The notes below the pieces were generated by a model. That model did not search any database. It was not told where the DNA came from and saw nothing but the letters and a program-made list of their open reading frames with translations. Position numbers and translations under genes: made by a program. Below are positions 1-10,268 of a stretch of 64,000 bases of DNA, in pieces. Numbering within the stretch: position 1 is the stretch's first letter; each line of letters begins with the position of its first letter. Source of the stretch: Labia minor (taxonomy: Eukaryota; Arthropoda; Insecta; Dermaptera; Spongiphoridae); the NCBI GenBank assembly GCA_963082975.1, contig OY720346.1, forward strand, positions 69,927,267 through 69,991,266. The letters run 5' to 3'.

Positions 1-282
1 GACTGCGAATTATTTATTTATTATTTTAATGCCTAGAAATGTCAGTCCTAATACAGAGTTCTTGACAATAAATAAATTGTAAGAAATGGGCTACGGAACC
101 TTCAAATAGGCCAGACTTATCAATCTAGGACTCTTATTTATGTGTATCCTTGAAGGAAAATATAACAAATATGTTTGAACCTCCCTCGTGTTTATAACAT
201 TATATATTAGTTTTGTTAGATTCAAATTGTGCTATGCGAATGAACCATATCTAGCTAAAATTGTATCTATCTATGTAAATGG
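1..282. other. AT-rich stretch, nothing recognised
   Basis: No coding frame or repeat family from this window could be matched here. It should be intron of the minus-strand myosin gene, since that gene continues to the left. Confidence 0.4.
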
Positions 283-750
283 GTTCTCAGAAACCGCTCT
301 ATCGATTTTTTTTTGAAATTTACACCATAGATAGTATTTATAAAGAAAAATCGATCTGTATTGCTTTTATCCTAGGGAAAAAAATCATCTTCATTAGTTT
401 TTCTTAATTTAAATGTATATGACGTCTCAAATGACGACACACGCGAAGATATGCAAAAAATTTTAAATTCTGATTAATGTACAGACAAAAACCTTTTTAT
501 ATATATATATACATATAAATAAATCAAATTTACGAAAATATATATATTTTATATCAACAGGTCTACTTTTCTGTCTTTCAGTACATTAATACATACTTTT
601 AAGGAGTATATGTTTTATTAGTCATGTATGTTCTTTTAAATTACTTGAACGGTGATTCGGTGAGCCAATTATCAGTATTACCAGCCATTCGATAATTAGG
701 AATCATTGATTTAATGATCGAGCGGCAGCTCAGTGAACCAGGTATGATCT
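283..750 (+). repeat. Family H repeat copy 1
   Basis: This copy shares with eight other stretches the ordered landmarks TTGAAATTTACACCATAGAT, AAATCGATCTGTATTG, CATTAGTTTTTCTTAATTTA, GTCTTTCAGTACATTAATAC and a 3' end of the form CGAGCGG...CTC.GTGAACCAGGT. The 3' end folds as a short hairpin. The class is unknown; the hairpin end suggests a rolling-circle type, but this is an inference. Confidence 0.75.
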
Positions 751-854
751 ATTAATGTACCATCTATGATTTAATGTCAGTTTTATATCTAAATAAATAA
801 TTTTTTAAGACTATTATTTTTTTATTTTATAATTTTTTAAGACTATTATTTATT

Positions 855-1025
855 ATGTTTTCCAGTGCATTAACACGTACGTTTAAGGGGTATATATTTT
901 ATGACTATTTTTTTTTAATTTCTGTTATAAATTATTTGAATGGCGATTCGGTGAATCAGGTATTAATATTACCAGCCAAACCCAATAATAAGGAATCATT
1001 TTTTTAAATTACCGAGAAGTGGCTC
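855..1025 (+). repeat. Family H repeat copy 2, 3' part only
   Basis: This fragment holds the CAGTGCATTAACACGTACGT and GGCGATTCGGTGAATCAGG landmarks of family H, followed by AGGAATCATTTTT and ACCGAGAAGTGGCTCG. It lies directly after copy 1 in the same orientation, so the pair is tandem or copy 2 is a partial duplicate. Confidence 0.65.
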
Positions 1026-1244
1026 GATTACCAGATAGTTATAACTTATGTCCCATAATATAATTTCAGTCATTTATAAGAATTTATTACTAAATTATAT
1101 ATTGTCCTAACTATTTAAATATGAAATAAATATTATGCTGAATTTAAATATTATAATTCAATAAATAATTGTAGATACTATTCTATGGTTTGATTAAACA
1201 TATGTGCTCCTCATAAAGAGAGTTTTGTAATAATCTATCTAAAT

Positions 1245-1654
1245 CATGCTTGTCTAAAGTGCGGCTCTAAACCCTTTGAGATGCGGCCCAAACGCAAATT
1301 ATGAAAATATTTAAAATTAATATTTACAATATTTTTCATGTTCATTTATAATTTTATACATATATCTAATTCAAATGAAAAAAATTATAATAAAATGAAG
1401 TTATTTTATTTTAATAAAGCTATATATTTAAATATACACATTAAAACCTCTCTATAAGAACATTCTCAAAACATTGTTAAAAACAATGTTTATTGTGAAT
1501 TAAAATTAATGAAGTAACTATTATATGTGTCCTTATAGAGATGTTTTACTGTACTTAATTTTATTTCCATTTGTTGAAAAAATATTTATGTGCGGCCCAG
1601 CATATTTTTTTTTTACAATGTGGCCCTCAAATGGTCATAGTTTAGACACCCATG
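1245..1654. mobile_element. hAT-like non-autonomous element
   Basis: The ends are inverted: CATGCTTGTCTAAAGTGCGG on the left, and the reverse complement of the right end is CATGGGTGTCTAAACTATG. GC-rich end blocks (GCGGCTC, TGCGGCCCA) surround an AT-rich core, as in hAT MITEs whose ends read CAGGGGTGTC-AACT. No transposase frame is visible. I could not see a clean 8-bp target duplication, so the class call is moderate. Confidence 0.55.
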
Positions 1655-1851
1655 TTTGAAAATCGAAGAAATGAAAAGAATAAATAAAATAAATTTATTT
1701 TTTAAATAAATTTTAATATTTAAAATAATAAGAAGAAATATTAAATGATTAAAATTTGTTAAAAATTCGATGAAATTAAGTTGATTCAATTAAAAAAAAA
1801 AAAATCGTACAAAAATATTAAATATTATTTAATCAAATTTTATTATATTAC

Positions 1852-1937
1852 CGATAGAGGAATTTCGAAAATGGTCTTCGATAGGCAAATCCTGCTCGTC
1901 GAACACGTATATTTTCTTTAAGTCCTAAATATTCTAC
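1852..1937 (-). CDS. Class I myosin motor domain, exon 4 of 4 seen (converter start)
   Basis: This 86-nt exon encodes [20 protein letters not shown] and then RPFSKFLY plus two bases of the next codon (CG, so Arg if the next exon starts with any base). The family sequence is [25 protein letters not shown], so the join to the previous exon (VKHQ|VEYLG, phase 0) is exact. The acceptor is TTTAG and the donor is GTAATA, phase 2. The next family residues (about YAIL..TWP, the rest of the converter, then IQ and tail) should lie at lower coordinates. I saw no matching exon in 1-1851, so they are probably beyond the left edge. Confidence 0.95.
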
Positions 1938-2038
1938 CTAAATTGAAAAAATAAATAAAACAAATATATTAAAACATTATTTAATTTGAATATATTATAT
2001 ATATATATCTTTCAAAATTTATTATAAAAAATGTGTAC

Positions 2039-2255
2039 CTGATGTTTTACTCGTAGTTCATCCCAATCGCGCGGCCTTTTGGTTTCATTTGGTTTGATAC
2101 ATCGGATATAATGAGGAGTGCATTTTTTTAATTCCTCTACAAGTTTATTCGCTTGAATACGAATTTTACTACCAGCTGTTGTCGGGCGTGTTTTGCCAGC
2201 AGTTGCAGATACAGAATTTGACGCACCTTCAGGAAAAAGACCCCGAACGAAAGCG
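2039..2255 (-). CDS. Class I myosin motor domain, exon 3 of 4 seen ([12 protein letters not shown])
   Basis: This 217-nt exon (one base plus 72 codons) encodes [10 protein letters not shown], then a loop [11 protein letters not shown], then [40 protein letters not shown] and ELRVKHQ. TAGSKI-QAN-LV, the [13 protein letters not shown] helix and NETKRPRDW are diagnostic of class I myosins. The acceptor is TTATAG before the first base and the donor is CAG|GTACAC. The downstream intron is only 101 bp, unlike the kilobase introns upstream. The loop after LFPEG (loop-2/actin-contact side) is the least conserved part. Codons end in A or T more often than not, as expected in this AT-rich genome. Confidence 0.97.
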
Positions 2256-2321
2256 CTATAAATAAATCAAATTTAATTAGTAATCTAGTATAAAAATTCA
2301 AAGTAAATTTCTAATAATAAG

Positions 2322-2957
2322 CTGGAGTGTCTCCACTCGACTTACTCGCAATTTGAATTGGATTAAATAACATAATATATTATATTTAAATTAAATTTAA
2401 TTAATTATAAATTATAAATTAAAATTAATAAATAATATTTATTAAAGCAGCGCATGTTTGGCTCTTTGTTGATGGCACCACGTCACGTGTTCGTGCGTGA
2501 GATTTGCAGTGTTAAAAAATTAAATCTGGTATTTTCAGCAATTCAATCAAGCTGAAAATTTGAAATTTTGAAATTTGAAATTCTATATATAGCAGTTTTA
2601 TACAATTTTTAATCATGTGAAAAACTATCAAACATATATCATATCTTTATTTTTAAGGTCACTTTAGAGGAAAAAAAAATATCAAAACGTTGTAGGTAAT
2701 GACCCTCTTCCGGTTGAGCTACATTTCTCAAAAGTTGATAGAAAACTACGAATTTTGAATAATGCCCGTATACCAAATCTCATTAGCCGAGCTCAAACCG
2801 TTTTTGCGTAATCTTGTCTACATACATACATACATACATACATACACATACAGACACAGACACACACCGACATTTTTCTCAACCTTAGTGAAAATGATTC
2901 AGGAACCTTCAAAACGTATAAAAATATCAAAATCTCGACATCGAAAATAGTAAAAAT
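2322..2957 (-). mobile_element. Family A (HINE-like) copy A1
   Basis: Read on the minus strand, this repeat ends with the inverted 5' motif, then a GAGTG-GAGA-CACTC hairpin and CAG. It contains the ATACATACATAC / CAGACACA microsatellite and the box whose reverse complement is GAAATTTGGTATACGGGCAT. Its 5' end is abnormal: the sequence passes into family H at about 2957, and a second copy of the family A 5' end appears at 3285-3380. A 62-residue plus-strand open frame here is repeat sequence, not a gene. Confidence 0.85.
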
Positions 2958-3012
2958 GACCGACAGACAATTTGAAATAAATTAATTTCAAAACAATATT
3001 TTATATGTATAT

Positions 3013-3046
3013 ATGTTATCTTATTTTATTATACTAGTAAAAATCG

Positions 3047-3079
<33 letters not shown>

Positions 3080-3380
3080 ATTTTTGAAATATTAGACTAC
3101 TCGAAGGATTTTTTTGAAATTCACACAATAGATAATTTTTATAAAGAAATTCGATCTGTATTGGCTTCAGCCTCGTGAAAAATCATCTTTATTAGTTTTT
3201 TTCTTAATTTAAAATAGGAAATTTAAATGACGTCAGCAACTACGTTAGACAGCACTTCCTTAAATATAAAATATTATAAATAATGATTTAGGAATCTTCA
3301 AAAGGTATAAAAACATCAAAATCTCGACATCGAAAATTTTCGTAATCGCAATACTATCTCTGGCGAGATAGTAAAAATGA
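3013..3380. repeat. Family H fragment followed by a detached family A 5' end
   Basis: 3013-3284 carries the family H 5' half (ATCTTATTTTATTATACTAG, ATCGATCTGTATTGG-type and GACGTCAGCAACTACG landmarks). 3285-3380 is a family A terminus (AAAACATCAAAATCTCGACA, then the CTATCTC-TGGC-GAGATAG hairpin). With A1, this makes an A-H-A chimaera. The A1-to-H join is seen again at 14376-14420. Confidence 0.7.
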
Positions 3381-4425
3381 GTTTTTGAAGTTAGTTAATT
3401 CAATTTAATAAAAATAAACAAATGGGTAAAAATAATTTAAAATGTCATGAATGTAGGTATTTATTCTAATTCATGGCATTGTATATATGGTGGTGTTATT
3501 AAAAATAAATTAAAAACTTCATAAGATTATGAAATTATATATAATTAAATAGATGAAAATATATATTAATTTTAATGATAATGATTTTTGAAAATTTAGA
3601 CGTCATTCCTGTCAAATTAATCCGAATCCATCAGCATTCATAACTGTGATTAAGTTATCGAAAGAATGAATATAATTTTATTAATAAAAAAAAATGTAGA
3701 TAAATCTTTATAAGAGGCTTATTATAAAATATATTATTAGGTATGTGTGTCACTATAAATAATTTTTCTGTTATGTCATTAAGTAAAATGTAGAATAGAC
3801 TATGTTCTTAAAATAGAATAGATTGACTTTATATCAAATTAGAGAAAATTAGAGAAACAAAATTTATTTCTAAAGAAATACAATATTAGAATCTCTCCTA
3901 TACAAGAACTAGGAAACTAAATCAATATTCTTGTGAAATTAAAGGCGAATGCTCAAAAGTTCTTTTTATCCAAAATAGATAAATGTTTATCTTGTTTTAT
4001 ATTTTTGAAAAGAAAAGAAGGAAATTTATTTTTTAAAAGTTAAGAAAACATTAAACATGTTCAATTATATTTATAAAAAATTTTAAAATATTTCTTAGTA
4101 ATTGAATTTTAAAACTATTTGAAATCTTTTTATCATCAAAGAGTATCAAATTAAACAAAATTTTGAAAATTTCATTAAGAAGTTCATTAATAATGTGTAT
4201 TTTATGTATATAATAAAATATAACATATAAACGAAAGACTCATTCCACTCACAAAAATAAATTGGATACTTGACAGAGATTTTAATTTAAACTTAAGTTA
4301 GTAAATTTTATTATTTTAGTACACAACGGGATATAAATAAATACTTCTTTCTAATACTAAATGAGATCATTTTTAACTCTAGTTATATATAAATAAGTAA
4401 ATAATAAATTTAAAAAATATTATTA
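3381..4425. other. AT-rich intron sequence, nothing recognised
   Basis: This lies within the 3.39 kb myosin intron (2256-5646). I saw only A/T-rich sequence with short homopolymers and no repeat landmark or coding frame. Confidence 0.45.
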
Positions 4426-5251
4426 AGACATCGTTCAATAAGTCCCGAGACTAACCCAGAGATGGTGGTAGTAGTACCAAAGTGGCCACGTTTCCATAGA
4501 GTGCGAATATCTACATGAAACGTGCAAAAACTTCACGTCGATCGGATCACAGACAGCAGAGTTATCGAGGTTGTCATTGTCACTTTGTAATTTTGAAAAA
4601 TGGAAAAACGGGAATTTCGCGTGTTGATTTTTAATGGGTAAAAACACCGTAGAAGCCCAGAAATGGCTTGAAAAACATTATCCCGACTCTTCTCCAACTA
4701 AAACAACGATTTATCGTTGGTATGCTGAATTTAAACGTGGTCATAGGGACACAAACGATGGGGAACGTTCGGGTAGCCGTTTCATAGGAAAATTTGAGTG
4801 AAGTATTAAATATTGTAATGAAAAATCTCAATGTAAAGGTCTGTGAGATTGCATAAATGACACAGATTTCATCTGGAAGCGTATTTACAATCTTTCATGA
4901 AAAATTGAGCATGAAAAAGGTTTTTTTCAAGTGAGTACCGCGATGAGACAATGCACCATGTACAAGTCCATGAAAACAATGGCAAAATTGAACGAATTGG
5001 GCTTTTATTTGCTTCCTCAACCCCGTATTCGCCAGATATAGCCCCCAGCGACTACTGGCTCTTTGCTGATCTCAAAAAAAATGCTACAAGGAAAAAAATT
5101 TGTCTCGAATGAGGAGGTCATTGCCGAAACATGTTATAGAAATGTTGGAAAGATTGTATCACTCTAAAAGATTATATTGATGAATAAAAATAATTTTTGA
5201 AAAAAAAATGTTGTTTTCGTTGTTAGTCTCGGGACTTATTGAACGATGTGT
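4426..5251 (+). mobile_element. Mariner remnant (type a), internally deleted
   Basis: The 30-bp terminal inverted repeats match at all but one base (ACATCGTTCAATAAGTCCCG near the left end, its inverse at the right) and are flanked by TA at 4424-4425 and 5252-5253. At 826 bp it is shorter than the roughly 1.3 kb of complete mariners. Transposase pieces are readable: MEKREFRVLIFNG from 4600, a frame change at 4633-4637, then KNTVEAQKWLEKHYPDSSPT and IYRWYAEFKRG, a second helix-turn-helix remnant SSGSVFTIFHEKLSMKK, and a C-terminal block PYSPDIAPSDYWLFADLKK with the third catalytic Asp. The first two catalytic motifs are deleted. It sits in a myosin intron. Confidence 0.92.
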
Positions 5252-5646
5252 TAAATGACACTATTTTTTTAAATTCCTATTTGGAATTTATATTGGAATT
5301 TTATTGATTTTTTAGAATAATTCTATTATAAGTGGATTGTTTTAAATAAATGCATAATCAATAAGAATATAAATATATAATTTCATGGTGAAAGTGATTT
5401 ATTTATTTTTGGTATTATGTTTTTGTTTTCATTTTTTCCATCTGACAAGTGAATTGGAAAAATCAAATCAATGATGATGAAAGAAAGCGATTTGTGGTTA
5501 GTACAAATTCATGAATCGCCACAGAAAAAAAAAGTTCCTAAGTCTTCTTATGATTTCAAAGATATTTTTTTCAAATTAAATAACTCTTATTATTGTAATA
5601 TTTGTAGTAGAAATAGAAATCTCGATGAATTAATAATTAAACTCAC

Positions 5647-5813
5647 TTTCCGCTGTTGTACATGAGCTCAATAAGATCCGGAAAGAGAAGATCGCGATTT
5701 CGATCACAGAAACCAGCCACGGAATACGTGACGATCCCCGCATAATGTTGAACGACGAAACCCTCCGGACAGGAATTGAAATGGGGATGCGTGCTTGCAG
5801 CTGCATTCATTTT
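5647..5813 (-). CDS. Class I myosin motor domain, exon 2 of 4 seen (HYAG / GFCDRNRD)
   Basis: This 167-nt exon encodes [15 protein letters not shown], then [33 protein letters not shown] and YNSG, plus two bases of a split codon. HYAG-VTY and F-RNRD-LF-DLIELM are hallmark myosin motor segments in the lower 50 kDa domain. The acceptor TGATAG precedes AAA and the donor is GTGAGT. It joins phase 0 to the previous exon (DLQK|KMN) and phase 2 to the next (the split AA|C codon gives Asn, then AFVRGLFPE). Nothing in the frame is broken. The exon is flanked by mobile elements: mariner copies at 4426-5251 and 6121-6668 lie in the introns on either side. The plus-strand open frame over this exon is only a shadow. 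Confidence 0.95.
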
Positions 5814-6120
5814 CTATCAAATAACAACAAAAGAAATAAGAAATTTATTCAGATTTAATAATAAATTATATAAGAAATTTTTAAACATGATGAAATTAAT
5901 AATATACATCATCTATGTTTTAAATTTGTATAAATTTATAAATATTTATGCTTGAAAAAATATTTTCAATCAAAAATCAATATTGAGTTAAATTATTGTA
6001 TCGTTAAATACATTTTTTGATAATTATTGAAGATAAATTTATGCAAATTATTAGATTTAACTTCCATATTATAGATAAATGCTAATTATTAATTAACAAC
6101 AATGATTTATTAAGAATATA
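5814..6120. other. Myosin intron start, AT-rich, nothing recognised
   Basis: Apart from the splice acceptor of the 5647-5813 exon at 5814-5815, I saw no element. Confidence 0.45.
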
Positions 6121-6668
6121 CGAGGTGTGTCTAAACATTTCGGTGAATGGTATGATAAAAACATAAAAATTGAATGTTAATTGTAAATACCTTTATTAAC
6201 CTTCAAAATACTCTCCAATTGCCACAACACACTTCTGACAACGTTCATATAACGCTTGAAAACTGTTGGAGGAGTCTTGATGTGGAATGGTTCTCAGAAT
6301 AGCCGTCACAACGTTCAGGCAGGCAATCCACGAGCAAGACACCAGAAAACGCTGAACGTGTATGAGAGATGCGATAGGCGATTGACTCTGAGGCTAATAG
6401 CCGAAGAATTGGGTATTAGCAAAGGCACAGTAAGTAGTGTTTTCGGGTGTCCTGCTTGTGGAAGGCCGGCCTAAACGTTGTGACGACTATTCTGAGAACG
6501 ATTCGACAAAAAGACTTCACCAACAGTTTTCAAGCGTTATACTTACGTTGTCAGAAGTGTGATGTGGTTAGTGGAGAGAATTTTGATGGTCAATAAAGGT
6601 ATTTACAATTAACATTCTCTATTTATGTTTTTATTATACCATTCACGGAACTTTTTAGACACACCTCG
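6121..6668. mobile_element. Foldback mariner (type b): two 3' ends in inverted orientation
   Basis: It is flanked by TA (6119-6120, 6669-6670). The two arms, about 204 bp each (6121-6324 and 6465-6668), are inverted copies of one mariner 3' end. Read outward, each encodes the transposase C-terminus (SFQALYERCQKC, GEYFEG). The short centre (about 140 bp) still encodes part of the DNA-binding domain: DRRLTLRLIAEELGISKGTV, a mariner helix-turn-helix. An ordinary mariner carries unlike ends and a full transposase, so this is a rearranged, non-coding palindrome. It lies in the 5.07 kb myosin intron. Confidence 0.9.
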
Positions 6669-6984
6669 TATGTTAAAAATGAAAGAAAGCATAGAATATG
6701 AAATAATCTGTATAACTTATTGGCTAATATTTTACCATTAATACCTATTATTTAATAATTAATATGTTTACTAGTTTTAACAAATAATTAAATATATATT
6801 AATAGATTTAACATTATTAAATATTATATATTAATGTTAAATAATTAAATTATGAAAATAAACGAAAAGAAAGATTAACGGAGATATCAATGAATATATA
6901 AAAACAAATCAATGAATATATATATATATATATATTTGAATATGTAAATATGTACAAAAAAATTTGAAATTGAAATAAAAAAAT

Positions 6985-7335
6985 CTAGAGTGTCTCCACT
7001 CGACTATCTCGCAATTTGATTTGGATTAAATAAGATAGTATATTATATTTAAATTAAATTTAATTAATTATAAATTATAAGTTAAAATTAATAAATAATA
7101 TTTATTAAACCAGCGTATGTTTGGCTCTTTGTTGATGGTACCACGTCACGTGTTGGCGCGTGAGATTTGCAGTGTTAAAAAATTAATTCTGGTACTTTCA
7201 GCGATTCAATCAAGCTGAAATTCTATATATAGCAGTTTTATACAATTTTTAATCATGTGAAAAACTATAAAACATATATCTTTATTTTTACGGTCACTTT
7301 AGAAGAAAAAATCAAGACGTTGTAGGTTATATAGA
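6985..7335 (-). mobile_element. Family A copy A2, 3' half of a palindrome
   Basis: The first line of the unit is CTAGAGTGTCTCCACTCGAC, a variant of the usual CTGGAGTGTC end. It runs to the AAGACGTTGTAGGTTA region, then meets A2' head-on. The 5' half and the microsatellite are missing. Confidence 0.8.
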
Positions 7336-7579
7336 ATTTCAGTTTGATTGAATCGCTGAAAGTACCGGAATTAATTATTTTTTAACACGTTGACTGGCAA
7401 TCACGCGCCAGCACGTGACGTGGTGCAATCAACAAAGAGCCAAACATGCGAGGGTTTAATAAATATTAGATATTAATTTTAATTTATAATTGATAATTAA
7501 TTAAATTAAATTTAAATATAACATATTAAGTTATTTAATCCAATTCATGTTGCGAGATAGTCGAGTGGAGACACTCCAG
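7336..7579 (+). mobile_element. Family A copy A2', inverted partner of A2
   Basis: This is the same 3' half as A2 in the opposite direction, ending GAGTGGAGACACTCCAG at 7579. Together with 6985-7335 it forms a near-palindrome of about 595 bp with two 3' termini facing outward. The two arms differ at several positions; for example, this copy has an extra block TTGACTGGCAATCACG that is absent from A2. Confidence 0.8.
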
Positions 7580-8214
7580 CTTATTTTTTTTTAAATATAT
7601 TTTAAAAATGTTTCCCTACATAAAGTTTCTTATTTTCTGTGATTTCAGGATATCCGAAATTATTTTATATCAATTTTCCTTCTTCTATTGTGAGCTATGA
7701 ATTTATTAAATACAATGCCGAAAGGAAAAAAGAGCTAGATAAATAATTTCATCATTACATAAAGAATGCCACCTGATGCTGGAGAGATAGCCTTGAAGAT
7801 TCCAAACGAAATAGGAATACATATATACACCTTTTAACCTGGTTTATATAGTAACCATACATAATGTTGATAGAGATGAAAGCGAAGGTCTTTGATTACA
7901 ATTGACATAAGCTGAACCTACCCCCCCTCCCTCCCCATCTTCTCTGTACAATGTGTCCAGTTTTATATAGAAGTTATTTCACAATTATTTTAATTTATTA
8001 TATAAATAGAACAGATCAAATATTGAATTATTTAAATTATCTTTCAACCGGATTGACCGGATCTAGATTGTAATTTCATACTGAAATGAAATTTAAAACT
8101 TGAACATTGAATAACAAAACATTTAGTATTATATCTGTAAACTTTAAATAGAAATTTGTAGTTTGTTTGTAGATATTCATTAATATTTGAATCAGTATTT
8201 TTACATATTAAAAT
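7580..8214. other. Intronic stretch, no element recognised
   Basis: It contains a C-rich patch at 7920-7940 and otherwise AT-rich DNA. No coding signal was found. Confidence 0.4.
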
Positions 8215-8460
8215 AGGACCCAAATGACTCCATGGGCCTGGTAACCTGGTGCCCACGAAGCCATTTCAAGTGCCCGCATTTTTCGATTTTTTTCCAATTT
8301 TTTCAATATGGTTCTAATAAAAAAAAGGTAAAATGTTTTTGCGACCAGGCAAACATTTTCAATTTTTTCAATATCCTTACTATATTATTTGAGTATTTAT
8401 GAAATTAAATTATTACAAAAATTAAGGGGGGCACCGGTTCAGAAAAGTTGGAAACCACTG
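8215..8460 (-). mobile_element. hAT-like MITE (type C1), unfilled copy
   Basis: It ends GTTGGAAACCACTG at 8460, the inverse of the hAT-type terminus CAGTGGTTTCCAACC seen at 42175. Inside, GGTGCCCACGAAGCCATTTC and TTTTTCCAATTTTTTCAATA match the 42175-43195 element in inverted orientation. This copy lacks the family A insertion found there, so it serves as the empty site. Its far end near 8215 is unclear. Confidence 0.7.
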
Positions 8461-8682
8461 ATTTATGGCAGGCCTGGCCAATCCAAATGACTCCATGGGC
8501 CTCTTTGATTAGGAGCAATGAATACTACAGGGGCCTCATTTTAGGGAAACGAATTTAAACTTTACAATGTATTAAAAAACACTTTTAATACTTTTTTGAT
8601 GCTTAATGTTTAATATTTTTATTTATTATTTTTTGGCTCCTTTTTTTAAATAAAAATAATAACAATTTAAAATAAAAAAAAA
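8461..8682. other. hAT-like debris and AT-rich sequence
   Basis: CAGGCCTGGCCAATCC at about 8469 resembles another hAT-type end, and CCAAATGACTCCATGGGCCT occurs twice (8218 and 8485). No complete element could be bounded. Confidence 0.35.
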
Positions 8683-9320
8683 TAAGTTGACCTGTGGCCA
8701 GGTCCAAACCGACCGACGGTTTGAAGTAAATTAATTTCCAGCTACAGAAACAATTTCAAATAATTTTAATATATCTATTAATGTAATAAAAGATAGATAT
8801 GGATACATAAATAATAAATATAAACATTTTTAATTTTATTTTATTTATAATATATATGCAAGACCAGGCTGTGACGTCATAAATGGCTGGATGACGTCAT
8901 ATAATTTTAAATTACGAAAAAACTAATAAAGATGATTTTTCTCGAGAATAAAACCTCCACAAAGATTCGTGGTGATATGTAAAAAATCTCCTCATGTGAA
9001 ATTTGGTGTGAAAATAACCCTTCCCTTCCAATCGTTGATCGATAATACTACCACTTCCGGTTTCCGGATTTGCACCAAAAGTTGATCAATTCATCCCACT
9101 GATGCATTAAGTAAATATACCAAATTTCATCAAAATCCGTTAAGCCGTTCAGGCTGTACACATCTATACGGACGGACAGACGGACAGACGGACGGACAGA
9201 CATCATGCTAAAAATACTTTTTTTTGTTAAGAAAATGCATGATTCGTGGAGATATGTAAAAATCTACACATGTGAAATTTGGTGTGAAAACAATACCTCC
9301 CTTACTATCGTCGGTCGGTA
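8683..9320 (-). mobile_element. Family B (HINE-like) copy B1, near complete
   Basis: On the minus strand it runs from TACCGACCGACGATAG (right, about 9320) through the GTCCGTCYGTC microsatellite and TGATGAAATTTGGTATATT to the inverted motif CGTCGGTCGGT and the hairpin GACCTG-GCCA-CAGGTC at 8684-8700. These elements define the family. No protein is encoded. It sits in the 5.07 kb myosin intron. Confidence 0.85.
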
Positions 9321-9485
9321 AAAAGGCAAATGCCTCATTAAAAATCGAGTCAAAAATGTACAAAAAAAAAAAAAAATACAAAGATAAACTAACTAACGAT
9401 AGTTTCCAAACATAATTACAAATGTCCTAATACTAAAATTTAATTAAGTTTTTAAATTACTAAATATAAATAAAATAAATAAATA

Positions 9486-9632
9486 TATATTATGTTATAT
9501 CCACAGACCATACTTTTCTGCCTTTCACTGTATTAATACGTACGTTTGTGGGTTGGGTGTATGTTTTATGACTATTTTTTTTAAATTTATATTTTTTTAA
9601 ATTATTTGAAACCCGGCTCGGTGAACCAGGTA
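9486..9632 (+). repeat. Family H copy 4, 3' end
   Basis: It carries the ATTATGTTATATCCACAGAC, TTAATACGTACGTTTG and GGCTCGGTGAACCAGGTA landmarks. Only the last ~150 bp are present. Confidence 0.7.
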
Positions 9633-9791
9633 TATATATTTAATATATGTATATATAAAATTAATAAATATATAAATAAATATCTTTTTTTCATTTATTT
9701 TATTTTTAATCCTAATTTGTAACACCCCTTTCTATTTTAATTGAATTTATTTTGTTATTATTTAGGTATATATACTTATAATTATCATATA

Positions 9792-10268
9792 CTACATGTG
9801 CTGAAAAGTCCCTGGATTTGTAAATAGGTGACTCCACTAGAAAATGATCATGACTCATTTCGAGAGGCTCATCTGTCACTAGTTTATGTATGAAGTATCA
9901 TGACATTTCGTCCATTCGTTTAAACGTTTGAGTGATTCTTCTTTCACCTTCATAAGAAAAATGGAAAAAGAGGAATATCACGTCTTGATTAAACATTGTT
10001 CTCGAAGGAGCAGATGTGGGATAACATTCCTACAACCACTGCAATGTTTGTTCACAAGTTTTTCCTATTAAAAAACAATGTTTAATCAAGACACGATATT
10101 CCTCTTTTTCCATTTTTCTTATGAAGGCGAAAGTAGCGTCACTCAAAGGACTGTAGCTTGTAAACGAATGGTCGAAATGTTCTGATACTTCATACATAAA
10201 CTATTGACAGATGAGCCTCTATCTAGCGTCACCTATTGAAAAATCCCGGGACTTTTCAGCACATGTAG
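9792..10268. mobile_element. Foldback mariner (type c): two 5' ends in inverted orientation
   Basis: It is flanked by TA on both sides. The left arm (9792-10000) and right arm (10074-10268) are inverted copies of a mariner 5' end: CTACATGTGCTGAAAAGTCC, then ...CATTCGTTTA...TCATAAGAAAAATGG. Both arms include the transposase start, reading MEKEEYHVLIKHC on the left and MEKEEYRVLIKHC on the right. The 73-bp loop is unrelated. This mirrors the element at 6121, which has two 3' ends. The same mariner type, not folded back, is at 16084-16543. Confidence 0.9.

Noticed and set aside
2762-2950. 62-residue plus-strand frame with HTYIHTYTYRHRH
   Set aside because: It lies wholly inside family A copy A1; the histidine/tyrosine pattern is the ATACATAC microsatellite translated.
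4435-4831. Minus-strand frames over the mariner at 4426
   Set aside because: They are antisense to recognisable transposase pieces on the plus strand.
5471-5665. 64-residue plus-strand frame
   Set aside because: It overlaps the start of the 5647-5813 myosin exon on the opposite strand and has no family likeness.
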